A DNA stretch of 64,000 nt from assembly GCF_026898115.1 (NCBI RefSeq), contig NZ_CP114036.1, positions 1,984,001-2,048,000 on the forward strand. The letters run 5' to 3'. Positions 19,968-29,616 of the stretch are shown in pieces (position 1 is the stretch's first letter; the number at the start of each line of letters is the position of its first letter). The position numbers were made by a program, and so were the translations under genes. The notes beneath the pieces were generated by a model. That model saw nothing but the letters and a program-made list of their open reading frames with translations. It ran no database searches and was not told where the DNA came from. Source of the stretch: Streptomyces sp. S465. Lineage in GTDB: Bacteria > Actinomycetota > Actinomycetes > Streptomycetales > Streptomycetaceae.

Positions 19968-20529
19968 GGCGGCGTTACTGAATTCGGCTCGTCAGGGTGA
20001 TGTGGGGGTGTCCAGGGGCAGGCCAGTCGCACCTGGGTGACATACTTTCCGGCACCGACAGGAAGCCGCCTGGCCCTATACCCTCAGCGGGCGGACGCCA
20101 GCAAGGCGCCCGCCCGTCCGCATTCCTGTCAGGGGAAGCAGCCGGGCGGGCTCCGTGCATCACACGCTACCGGCCTCCGCAGGCCACCGTCCGTACTTGA
20201 TCGCCTCCACCAGGGGGCACCCGCGAAACGTCACCCGATCGAGGGGGCGGCGCCACTTCATACCGTTCCTCTCCAGCTCCGCCCCGACCCATCACCCACA
20301 CGGCCCGAAAGTGGGGCCAGGCGAAACCGTTCCAGTGGGGCCAACACACGCCGTCGAAAACGTGAAGCGGGCCAGGGCGTCGGCCCCTCGCCAGCAGGCG
20401 TGGTTCGCCGAGCGGTGGGCCCGAGCAGTGCGCTCCCCGGCCCGCCTTGATCCCGGGCTCGCCCTTCGTGCCCTTCTTCGCGCTGCGAAACAGCTCGTAC
20501 ACCGTCCGGGCCGTCACGTCCTCCTCATC
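19968..20529. other. 562-bp stretch without an assignable gene
   Basis: A minus frame (about 20440-20550) reads VDLDEEDVTARTVYELFRSA then KKGTKGEPGIKAGRGA, which looks like a fragment of a real protein, but I cannot place it. Nothing else is supported. Confidence 0.35.
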
Positions 20530-21042
20530 TAGATCGACCTCGCGCAGAGCTGCTGCGGACCCACCAGGTTGCTGGTGCCGCTCAGGCGCTGCTGTTCGGC
20601 ACGGAGCAGCGCCACCAGGATCCATGCCTCGCGGCGGGCCAGCTCATCCAGCGGATGCCGCCAGGCCGGCAGGTAAATGAGTTTGCACGGGTCCGAGTCC
20701 AAAGACCTACCCGTGCGTCGCATTGACCTTCGTAGCGACGCTGCCGAGCCTGCGGCTCAGCGTGACGCCCCAGTTCTGAGCGACCTTTCCGAGCCGTTGG
20801 TGGCCGACCACGTGCAGCTGGTGTCCATGGCGCCCTTCCTCGGTGAGGCTGTCGCCCAGCTTGTACGCCACCTCGATGGTGCGGTTGGAGCCTTCGGGCG
20901 CGAGCGTGGCGGATCCGTACCTCGGCAGGAGCGGGAAGCAGGAACCGGGATGAGCGAGGTGGAGCGCATCCGTGAGGGTCGTCTTTCCGGCGCCGTTGGC
21001 ACCGATCAGCACGCCGAAACGGCCGGGCAAGTGGCTAACCAT
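20530..21042 (-). pseudogene. AAA-type ATPase N-terminal fragment, frameshifted
   Basis: The minus strand begins MVSHLPGRFGVLIGANGAGK (Walker A GANGAGKT) and continues with DALHLAHPGSCFPLLPRYGS. After a frameshift near 20710 it continues as THGRSLDSDPCKLIYLPAWR and HPLDELARREAWILVALLRA. This is the N-terminal part of an OLD-like/ABC-type ATPase of about 500-600 aa. The family's first 20-25 residues are absent and the IS-A end lies 35 bp upstream, so the 5' end was probably lost in the IS event. Confidence 0.6.
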
Positions 21043-21076
21043 CTCCCCCTCCGTACTCGCCCGGAACCCGCTCTGT

Positions 21077-22324
21077 CCTTGCCGGAAACTTCATCCGTGC
21101 AGGTCACGCCGCATGCCGGTACTCGTGGAGGATGCCGCCGAGGCGATCGTGTCGACGTATGTCGAGGCGGGTTAACGTGTTGGGATCGTCGATCGGTGGG
21201 GGCAAGGGGTGCAGCGGTCTGGCGTTCGCGATGCCCTGGTGTGGTCGGTGTCCGTTGTAGAACTGCTCGAACTCGCGCAGGGTGTGGAGGAGGTGCCGCT
21301 GGTTCCAGATCAACGTCCGGTCCAGGAGCTCGCGGCGACAGGTCTGTATCCACCTTTCAGTGATCGAGTTCATCCTTGGCATCTGGATGCCGCCGAGCAC
21401 GGCGTCGATCCGCGCGTCCTTGAGGACGGCATCGAAGAGTTCGGGGAACTTCCCGTCCCGGTCCCGGATCATGAACCGTGCCCGGCAGCCGAGGTCTTCG
21501 AGGCCCATGACGAGGTTTTTCGCCGCTTGCGCTACCCAGGAGGCGATCGGATGCGTCGTGGCGCCCAGGACGCGGATCCGGCGACTGCCGTGTTCGATCA
21601 TCACGAGCACGTATATCCGTATCCCCGACAGGGTGACTGTTTCCATGAAGTCGCAGGCCAGAAGCGCCTCAGCCTGGGAACGCAGAAAACTGGCCCAGGT
21701 ACTGGAGTTCCGCTCGGGCGCAGGATCGATGCCGGCCTCCTTCAGGATTTCCCAGACGGTGGACGCGCCCACCCTCACCCCCAGCACGAGCAACTCGCCG
21801 TGCAGGCGCCTGTACCCCCAGCTCGGGTTCTCCTTCGCCAGCCGCAGCACCAGGATGCGGATCGAGCGCACGGTGCGCGGTCGTCCCGGGCGTTTGGGCC
21901 GGCAGGAGGAGGTATGGCGGTGTGCGACGAGGTCGCGGTGCCAACGCAGCACCGTGTCGGGGCGTACGAGCAGCCGTAACTGTCGCAGGACGTGCGGTGG
22001 CAGACGGTGCAACAGCGCCGCCAGGAACGCCCGATCGCTCGGCGTGAACCGGATCTTGTCTTTGCCAAGTTGTCGTTCCAGCACGGTGATCTGGTGGCGC
22101 AGAGCGAGGATCTCCGCGTCCTTGTCCCGATCGGCCATCGGCAGCAGGCGAAGCATCGCGAACGCGTTCGACACACCCAGGTAAGCCAGTCGCAGCAGCA
22201 CGACCGATCATCATGACGCGCTGACGGCAACTGCGCGAGAGCGCGAGCTCGAGCGACCGCGGCCAGATTTCGGGAAACCCGAAGGACCGCCCCCACCAGG
22301 GCGGATGAGGTTTCCGGCAAGGGC
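21077..22324 (-). mobile_element. IS-A copy 1, complete (about 1.25 kb)
   Basis: The terminal inverted repeats are CCTTGCCGGAAACTTCATCC at 21077-21096 and its near-perfect inverse at 22303-22322. They enclose one transposase gene. No clear target duplication can be read at the borders. Three further copies (25.5, 44.8 and 59.2 kb) and two fragments lie in this window. Confidence 0.8.
21104..22201 (-). CDS. IS-A transposase (rve-type DDE), intact
   Basis: This 365-aa single-ORF transposase has an N-terminal hydrophobic helix (LLRLAYLGVSNAFAMLRLLP), an HTH region (ILALRHQITVLERQLGKDK; NPSWGYRRLHGELLVLGV) and an rve DDE core. The first Asp is in LACDFMETV (about 185), the second in IRDRDGKFPELFDAV (about 248) and the Glu in MNSITERWIQTCRRELLDR (about 285). 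The C-terminus is HRPHQGIANARPLHPLPPP. Such one-gene elements are usually annotated as integrase-core transposases related to IS3/IS481. The reading frame is complete within both inverted repeats, so it is potentially active. Confidence 0.85.
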   Translation of the reverse strand: MLLRLAYLGVSNAFAMLRLLPMADRDKDAEILALRHQITVLERQLGKDKIRFTPSDRAFLAALLHRLPPHVLRQLRLLVRPDTVLRWHRDLVAHRHTSSCRPKRPGRPRTVRSIRILVLRLAKENPSWGYRRLHGELLVLGVRVGASTVWEILKEAGIDPAPERNSSTWASFLRSQAEALLACDFMETVTLSGIRIYVLVMIEHGSRRIRVLGATTHPIASWVAQAAKNLVMGLEDLGCRARFMIRDRDGKFPELFDAVLKDARIDAVLGGIQMPRMNSITERWIQTCRRELLDRTLIWNQRHLLHTLREFEQFYNGHRPHQGIANARPLHPLPPPIDDPNTLTRLDIRRHDRLGGILHEYRHAA

Positions 22325-22365
22325 GACCACCAGCACGGACAAGGGCCAGTCTTCGACGGTCCAAC

Positions 22366-22513
22366 TCAGTTCTCGTCATCCCAGGAGCCGAACTGCTGAC
22401 GACCGATTTCCGGGCTGGCTCCGCCCGTAGCCCGGTCCTTGACCTGCAGCTTCAGCGTCAGCTTGTGCCCGCTGACCGAGGAGTGCGATCCGCCCACTCC
22501 CACGGTCGCCACC
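22366..22513 (-). pseudogene. Trypco2-like protein, C-terminal remnant
   Basis: The last 49 residues of a minus-strand protein read GVATVGVGGSHSSVSGHKLT, then LKLQVKDRATGGASPEIG. They resemble the C-terminal strands of trypsin-co-occurring domain 2 proteins, small partners of conflict-system effectors. The upstream part is replaced at 22514 by an IS3 transposase fragment. It follows the caspase gene on the same strand, which fits the usual clustering. The assignment rests on pattern resemblance. Confidence 0.4.
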
Positions 22514-22592
22514 CCGAACCGGTTCATCGAGGACCACCGCGGCGCCTTCGGCGTCAAGCGGCTCTGCGAAGTCCTGGAGGTCGCCCGCTCCT
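22514..22592 (+). pseudogene. IS3-family OrfB scrap
   Basis: NRFIEDHRGAFGVKRLCEVL followed by EVARS is the start of IS3-family OrfB after the HTH_21 region. Only about 26 residues are present. It separates the Trypco2-like remnant from the caspase gene. Confidence 0.55.
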
Positions 22593-22613
22593 GTCCAGCC
22601 GCGAGACGCCCCC

Positions 22614-24674
22614 TCACTCGCTCCAGCGATCTGAAAACGACCGCGCGTTCAGGGTGTCGGGGTGGTCGGGTCCCAGGACACGCGCCCGGTCAGTGGCTAG
22701 TGGCCAGACAGTGAGCTTTCTGGTCGCGCTGGCGAGGAACGCACCGTCCGGGCTGAAGGCGAGGGAACTGACGGCGCTGTTGGTGCCGGTGGTGAGGACC
22801 GCGATGCTCCTGCTGCTGACCGTGTCCCAAAGGGTGACGGTGCCATCGAGGAAACCGCCCGCTAGGACCCCGTTGTGCCCGAACGCGACGCAGGTCACGC
22901 CGGCGCTGGGTCCGGTGATGGTCGCGGACGTCTTGCGAGCTGCGATGTCCCAAAGTGTGATCCGCCCATCGCTGCGGAGGCTCGCCAGCGTCTTCCCATC
23001 GGAGCTGAAGGCCAGGGGTTGCCCTGCGGGGGAGTTTGTTTCGGTCAGGGTGGCTATCTCTGCTCCGGACGACGTGTCCCATAGCTGAAGCAGGCCGTCG
23101 TTCACCGTGTTGTTCGGGTTGCCGTTCCCACTGGCGCTGGCCAGAACCTGCCCGCAGGGGCTGAACGCCACCTGCGCGACCCAGTGTGCGTCGCCGGTGG
23201 CCAGGGTGGCCATGCTGGTGCGGGTGGCCACGTCCCACAGCCTGATGGCTGGCGCGTCATAGGTTCCCGCCAGCATTGCGTCGGTTGGGGAGAAGCACAC
23301 GGAAGCGACCGACCCGTTCCACTGGGTCCCGTCGAGGTAGGGCAGGACGGTCTCTGAGCCATCCGCCACATCCCAGAGACTGATGGTCCCGTCACCGTTG
23401 CCAACGGCCAGGTCGGTTCCGTCCGGGCTGAACGCCACGGACAGGGCGGCGGAAAAGCGAGGGTTGAACGCGAGGACCTCAGCGAGGGGTTTTGCCCACG
23501 GGTTGACAACCTGGTGGGACAAGGACCTGACACACTTCTGGGTGGCCAGCTCCCATAGTCTGACCGTGCCATCCTCGCTGGCGCTGGCCAGCAGCGTGCC
23601 GGATGGATTGAAGGCCACCGAGTGCAGAGGAGCGTCACGGCTGTCGAAGAGGGTCGCCGGGGCCCCAGGAACGCAGAGACGGCTCGAACGCCGCTCGTGG
23701 CCGGGCTGCTTAGGGGTTCGGGTGGTCGTCGGGTCCGGGCTCGGCGGCCTTTGGGCGTCGACCGTCGCCTGCCACGTGACGGTCAGGTCGGTGCCGCCGC
23801 TGTCCCAGGAGTCCGGGTCAGGGGCCTGTTGGGACGAGGTCTCCGGTTCGTCCGCCGGTTCCGGTACGAACGGGACGGCGCGATTGCGGAGGTGGAGATG
23901 GTGAGTGACAGCGTTCTGTGCGAACTGCTGTGGTTCTGGACTGCCGCGTCGGCGCATGCGGTTATGGACTCTTCGCCATGTCGTCTCCAGGCTTACGGTG
24001 ACGTCCGCCCCAGGGATTCCGGTTTCCAGGATGTCGATCAGCTCGCCCGTGAATTCCGGAAAGCGCGCACCCTGCAGGACGAACGATCGTCTCGTCGGCG
24101 GGGCGGAGGTCAGGACGCAGTCCCCGTAGCGGTCCTCGGTCCCCTCCTGATCGTCCCCCTCACCGCTGGAGTCCTCGGGTTCTTCCAGGGCACGGGCCAA
24201 TTCCGTGCGGGTGGGGGCAGCATCGCTGGACATGCCGCCAGCTATGCCGCTGTAGCAGCAGTCCAGCACCGTGACGCGGTGTTTAGCCCGATAGCCGCTC
24301 TGCCGGATCACGTCGCGTAACTGAAGGTAGGGCAGGGTGCCGATCTGTGGATAGTCGGCGTCAGCGGCTGTCAGTGCCAGGTACAGCCGCTCGCTGCGGT
24401 CCCGGAGTCCGTGTCCGGCGAAGTACACCACCAATGTGTCCTCGGCGCCCAGCGCGGCATCCCTGACCGCTCCCAGCACCTGTTCGACCGGGGCCGTGGA
24501 GCCGATCACCGTGACGTGCTCCTCGGCGAGGCCCCAAACCGACGGATCGCGCAGCAAGCCAGCCAGGTGACGTGCTCCGGCTGCCGCCGCCGGCATCGCC
24601 TGCAGGTCAGCGTGTGCATAGTCATCGATCCCGATCAGCACCGCCCGACTCTTGCGCGGATCAGGAACCGTCAC
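22614..24674 (-). CDS. Caspase-domain protein with C-terminal WD40 propeller and TPR-like tail
   Basis: This 686-aa protein has a caspase-fold peptidase domain (about 5-270). The catalytic His is in YFAGHGLRD (H88) and the Cys in LDCCYSG (C140). After a Pro/Ser/Thr-rich linker (about 300-350), about seven WD40 repeats (358-660) follow, with motifs such as LASASEDGTVRLWELAT, ISLWDVA and LASLRSDGRITLWD. The last about 20 residues, RARVLGPDHPDTLNAR, are a tetratricopeptide signature and look grafted on. GTG at 24674 is preferred because it gives the usual MTVPDPRKSRAVLIG start; a GTG at 24728 is possible. It overlaps the EACC1-like gene upstream. The predicted role is a signal-gated protease of a conflict or cell-suicide system. 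Confidence 0.85.
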   Translation of the reverse strand: MTVPDPRKSRAVLIGIDDYAHADLQAMPAAAAGARHLAGLLRDPSVWGLAEEHVTVIGSTAPVEQVLGAVRDAALGAEDTLVVYFAGHGLRDRSERLYLALTAADADYPQIGTLPYLQLRDVIRQSGYRAKHRVTVLDCCYSGIAGGMSSDAAPTRTELARALEEPEDSSGEGDDQEGTEDRYGDCVLTSAPPTRRSFVLQGARFPEFTGELIDILETGIPGADVTVSLETTWRRVHNRMRRRGSPEPQQFAQNAVTHHLHLRNRAVPFVPEPADEPETSSQQAPDPDSWDSGGTDLTVTWQATVDAQRPPSPDPTTTRTPKQPGHERRSSRLCVPGAPATLFDSRDAPLHSVAFNPSGTLLASASEDGTVRLWELATQKCVRSLSHQVVNPWAKPLAEVLAFNPRFSAALSVAFSPDGTDLAVGNGDGTISLWDVADGSETVLPYLDGTQWNGSVASVCFSPTDAMLAGTYDAPAIRLWDVATRTSMATLATGDAHWVAQVAFSPCGQVLASASGNGNPNNTVNDGLLQLWDTSSGAEIATLTETNSPAGQPLAFSSDGKTLASLRSDGRITLWDIAARKTSATITGPSAGVTCVAFGHNGVLAGGFLDGTVTLWDTVSSRSIAVLTTGTNSAVSSLAFSPDGAFLASATRKLTVWPLATDRARVLGPDHPDTLNARSFSDRWSE

Positions 24675-25140
24675 CGTCCCCCGCCCCTGCTTCGCCGTCG
24701 GTATCTCCCTCACCGTCTCCGAGACCACCCAGGAGGCGAATGAGGCGGGCTGTGTCCTCAGCAGTGCCGTCCTCGATTACCAGGCGGACGCCGTTACGCT
24801 CGATCACCATCCGGGCAGCGTGCCGCTGGCGGGGTGGGAGGGAAGCACGGAAGCTGAGGTGAGAATAAATTAGGCCGGCGGCCGAGAACCCGCTGCTCAG
24901 CGTCAGGCTGATCCAGCCCAGAAGTTCCCCGGACATCGCCCCGTCCACCGGGGCGGGACGGACACGGTCGATCGTCAGGTGGGGTCCCACGCTGCGGTCC
25001 TGGGTCAGCCAGTCCGCGAAACGACCGGTCAGCTCCGCGACCTCGTCACCGGAGTCCGACACGGACGACCCGCCACCACCTATCCGCACGCGCACCATAT
25101 CGCCCCAGTTTCCCCGGAAGGCGATCTCCCCGTTACGCAA
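24661..25140 (-). CDS. EACC1-like effector-associated protein
   Basis: This 159-aa protein has an N-terminal domain with DSGDEVAELTGRFADWLTQD and the extended block RVRPAPVDGAMSGELLGWI. A hydrophobic helix (ISLTLSSGFSAAGLIYSHLS, about 78-97) is followed by a strand-rich part VRLVIEDGTAEDTARLIRLL. The order matches effector-associated constant component 1, a small protein repeatedly found next to caspase or trypsin-like effectors in actinobacterial conflict systems. The C-terminus is a Gly/Asp tail. Its stop overlaps the caspase start by 14 bases, so translation is coupled. It probably anchors or regulates the protease. Confidence 0.7.
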   Translation of the reverse strand: MRNGEIAFRGNWGDMVRVRIGGGGSSVSDSGDEVAELTGRFADWLTQDRSVGPHLTIDRVRPAPVDGAMSGELLGWISLTLSSGFSAAGLIYSHLSFRASLPPRQRHAARMVIERNGVRLVIEDGTAEDTARLIRLLGGLGDGEGDTDGEAGAGDGDGS

Positions 25141-25281
25141 CCCGCACCACTCCCGTCATCCGAACAGGACCGGACTCGCCCCCGTTCATTCACGGCAGCG
25201 ATGCTAACCAGATTCAGGACCAACTGTTACAGAGCGCTGAGGGGCTTACGCAGCTTCTGAGGTTTTCGTTTCGGGGTGACG

Positions 25282-25524
25282 TCATGGCAGCGTCCAGGTA
25301 AGGCCGGTCTGGGCGATGAAGCCGTCGAGGAGGCCGGGCCGGTGCTGCATCTTCTTCAGCCGGGTGCGGGTGAAAGCCGCGAGGGCGTCGACGGTGCAGG
25401 CCGCAAGGTTGCCCAGTTCGTTCTTCACGTTCGCCCACACACCTTCAGCCGGGTTCAGGTCCGGCGCGTAGGCCGGCAGGCGGAAGACGGTCAGCCACTG
25501 CTCCCGGGCGGCCAGTAACTCTGC
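25282..25524 (-). pseudogene. IS630-family transposase C-terminal fragment
   Basis: The minus frame reads REQWLTVFRLPAYAPDLNPA, then EGVWANVKNELGNLAA and LKKMQHRPGLLDGF. The PDLNP-xE block is the end of the IS630 DDE domain. The 5' part is cut exactly where IS-A copy 2 begins at 25525. The N-terminal two thirds are absent. Confidence 0.75.
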
Positions 25525-26778
25525 GCTTGCCGAAAATGTCGTCCGCCCTGGTAGGAGGGGATGTGCGCGGTGCGCCGGAGATCGACCGGCGAAGTCGCCA
25601 AAACAGGCGCTCTCGCGAGGCTGGCGCTCACCGCAGCAAGATGATCGACCGTGCTGCTGCGACTGGCTTACCTAGGCGTGACGAACGCGTTCGCGATGCT
25701 TCGCCTGCTGCCGATGACCGACCGGGACAAGGACGCGGAGATCGTCGCCCTGCGCCACCAGATCACCGTGCTGGAACGCCAGCTCGGCAAGGACAAGATC
25801 CGGTTCACACCCAGCGATCGAGCGTACCTGTCGGCGCTGCTGCACCGGCTGCCACTGCACGTCCTACGACAGTTACGGCTGCTCGTACGCCCCGACACGA
25901 TACTGCGTTGGCACCGCACCCTCATCGCGCGCCGCCATGCCGCCTCCTGCCGGCCCAAACGCCCAGGACGACCGCACACCGTGCGCTCCATCCGCACCCT
26001 GGTACTGCGCCTGGCGAAGGAGAACCCCAGCTGGGGATACCCGACGCCTGCACGGCGAGCTGCTCGTGCTGGGGGTGAAAGTGGGCGCGTCCACCGTCTG
26101 GGAAATCTTGAAAGAGGCCGGCATCGACCCAGCACCCGAGCGGAACTCCAGTACCTGGGCCACCTTCCTTCGCGGCCAGGCTGATGCCCTGCTGGCCTGC
26201 GACTTCATGGAAACAGTCACCCTGTCGGGGATGCGGATGTACGTGCTCGTGGTGATCGAACACGGCAGTCGCCGGATCCGCATCCTGGGCGCCACCACGC
26301 ATCCCACCGCCTCCTGGGTGGCGCAAGCGGCGAAGAACCTGGTCATGGACCTCGAAGACCTCGGCTGCCGGGCACGGTTCATGATCCGGGACCGGGACGG
26401 GAAGTTCCCCGACCTGTTCGATGCCGTCCTCAACGACGCGGGGATCAAAGTCGTCCTCAGCGGCATCCAGATGCCAAGGATGAACTCGATCGCTGAAAGG
26501 TGGATACAGACCTGTCGCCGCGAGCTCCTGGACCGGACCTTGATCTGGAACCAGCGACACCTCCTCCACACCCTGCGCGAGTTCGAGCAGTTCTACAACG
26601 GACACCGACCACACCAGGGCATCGCCAACGCCAGACCGCTGCACCCCTTGCCCCCGCCGATCGATGACCCGGACACGTTAGCCCGCCTCAACATACGTCG
26701 ACGCGATCGCCTCGGCGGCATCCTCCACGAGTACCGGCACGCGGCGTGACCTGCACGCATGAGGTTTCCGGCAAGGGC
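25525..26778 (+). mobile_element. IS-A copy 2, transposase frameshifted
   Basis: The left end GCTTGCCGAAAATGTCGTCC (25525) and right end ATGAGGTTTCCGGCAAGGGC (ending 26778) enclose sequence nearly identical to copy 3 (44848-46100). It cuts IS630-like sequence on its left and abuts IS-B on its right. Confidence 0.8.
25651..26749 (+). pseudogene. IS-A transposase with a single-base frameshift
   Basis: The first frame runs from ATG 25651 to about 26040 (LLRLAYLGVTNAFAMLRLLP through KENPSWGY). The second runs from there to 26749 (RRLHGELLVLGVKVGAST, then LACDFMETV, IRDRDGKFPDLFDAV, MNSIAERWIQTCR). Compared with copy 3 there is one extra C in the C-run at 26040-26042. The DDE residues are intact, so a programmed or repaired frame would restore the enzyme. 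Confidence 0.8.
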
Positions 26779-27913
<1,135 letters not shown>

Positions 27914-28103
27914 GTTCGAACCCGCGTCCAGGGTCGTACGGGGACGGTGAAGCGGACGCCGTCGGCGGAGGCGACCAGGCCGCCGCCCCACGCCCTCACG
28001 ACGTCGATCTCCGCTTAAGCCTCGATGAACAAGGCCGTTGGCCGTCGAGATGTTCTACCGGCGGACCGGCTGCCTGAGCTCGGCGCCTGCAGCCTGGCAG
28101 GTG

Positions 28104-29462
28104 TTACGGCTGCGCCACCAGCACAACGCTGCTCACCTCATGCACCCGCCCGGCATTCACCGGATCTCCCACCGTTACCCGCCAGGTTCCCGGACCGGGC
28201 AGCATGAGGTGGGTGTCGTAGCGGCCGTCCCCGTGATTGCGCAGGATTTTACGTCTGCCAGTGTGGCCCGTCTCCACATCCACGGCGCTGGCGGACAACA
28301 GCAGCCTGTCGTCATCGGCCGCCACTTCCACACGACATTCCGTCCCGTCGACCACATCAGGCACGTCCACGGTCAACTCCTGCCTGCCGTCTAGGAACTC
28401 CCGTGGATCGCGCGCAGTGAGCAGGGCTTCCACCTGGTTGAGCAGTGCCCGTTCGTTCTGTAGCGCCCCATGCTTCTGGGCAAAGAAGCGGACGCTGGAA
28501 TCATCCGTCGACTGGACCGGAAAGCAAGAGAACCGAGGGACAGTACCGTCGCCGAAGTGATTGGTCCCATCCAGATCCCACAAGCCATCGAGGCCATCGG
28601 CAGTGAGCTGCGCCGACTGGCGTGTGGGCTGGCGGTAGCCGCCGAAGGCGTGCACGACGTAACCGCCGCCATGAGCCTGGTCCAGTTCCTCGTGCAACCG
28701 CAACGCGTCGACGGCCAGATTCTGGTCCACACCGGACAGACAGACCCGGCCCAAGAGAGAACGCAAGCCGTCAGTGCCGACGAGGCACCGCCAGGTCGGC
28801 AAGAGCTGATGCAGCGATGGCATGGATCGTGCCAGCCGAGTGAACGGCTCGGACAGCCTGCCCAACCGCAGCGCCAATCCCTCATGCAGCAAGGTGAGCG
28901 CGTTCACCGACCCCCGGTAGGGCGTTCCGATGGTGACGAGGCTGCGGGCGTTCCGGCTACCGCCCAGGATGTCCAGGTAGTAGCGAGCCACCAGGCCCCC
29001 CATCGAGTGGGCTACGAACACCACCCGCGCCGTGGGGTCGCCCGTGCGGGCGCGCCAAGCGACGAGTGCCGGTTCCACCCGCGCAGCGAGCCTGCGCGCG
29101 TTCAGCCGGACCGAAAGCCGCCAGTCGTATGGAAAGGGCAGAAGGTTGCCGTTCCTCTCGGATACGCCCAACCGCCGCTCCAGGAAGGTTAGGAGCGCGC
29201 CGTAGCCGTCGATCGCGGAGACGCCTGGCAGGATGTGCAGCCCCTTGATCAAATTCACGGCCTCGACACCGTCCCTAGGGCTGTCGTCTCCGATGTCGCG
29301 AGGCAGGGCCAGCGCCCGCACCTCGTTCAGTCGGCCCAGCGCATGCCGTCCGGCCACCGCTAGGGTGTGGTTCCACACCTCGTGCCCGTCCTTGACCAGG
29401 ACACTACCCATGATGCCGGGCAGGACCACGACCAAATCCGTCACCGGAAGCGTCGGCACCAA
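28104..29462 (-). CDS. LCAT-like alpha/beta-hydrolase (lipase/acyltransferase)
   Basis: This 452-aa protein starts VTDLVVVLPGIMGSVL (the lecithin:cholesterol-acyltransferase lid/oxyanion start). It has FPYDWRLSVRLNA near 110 and the nucleophile elbow FVAHSMGGLVARYY near 150. Acidic and His regions include DGTVPRFSCFP and QKHGALQNE (about 300-330). The last 100 residues form a separate beta-rich domain. No signal peptide is visible, so it would act inside the cell on phospholipid or acyl esters. It diverges from the large caspase-NTPase gene with about 150 bp between starts. Related lipases occur with caspase effectors in conflict loci, so a membrane-damaging partner role is an inference. Confidence 0.8.
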   Translation of the reverse strand: MVPTLPVTDLVVVLPGIMGSVLVKDGHEVWNHTLAVAGRHALGRLNEVRALALPRDIGDDSPRDGVEAVNLIKGLHILPGVSAIDGYGALLTFLERRLGVSERNGNLLPFPYDWRLSVRLNARRLAARVEPALVAWRARTGDPTARVVFVAHSMGGLVARYYLDILGGSRNARSLVTIGTPYRGSVNALTLLHEGLALRLGRLSEPFTRLARSMPSLHQLLPTWRCLVGTDGLRSLLGRVCLSGVDQNLAVDALRLHEELDQAHGGGYVVHAFGGYRQPTRQSAQLTADGLDGLWDLDGTNHFGDGTVPRFSCFPVQSTDDSSVRFFAQKHGALQNERALLNQVEALLTARDPREFLDGRQELTVDVPDVVDGTECRVEVAADDDRLLLSASAVDVETGHTGRRKILRNHGDGRYDTHLMLPGPGTWRVTVGDPVNAGRVHEVSSVVLVAQP

Positions 29463-29616
29463 TTCCCCCTATTGCTCACTTCGCCGTACCATGCGGTTGG
29501 TTGGCGGCAGATCCACATGCTATGGCTGCACTCTCGGCTAGGTCCCTCTTAGGGTGCAGGGTGCACGAGTCCGTCGACAAACGGTGGGGTACGGCAACGG
29601 GGAGCACCACAGTGCG

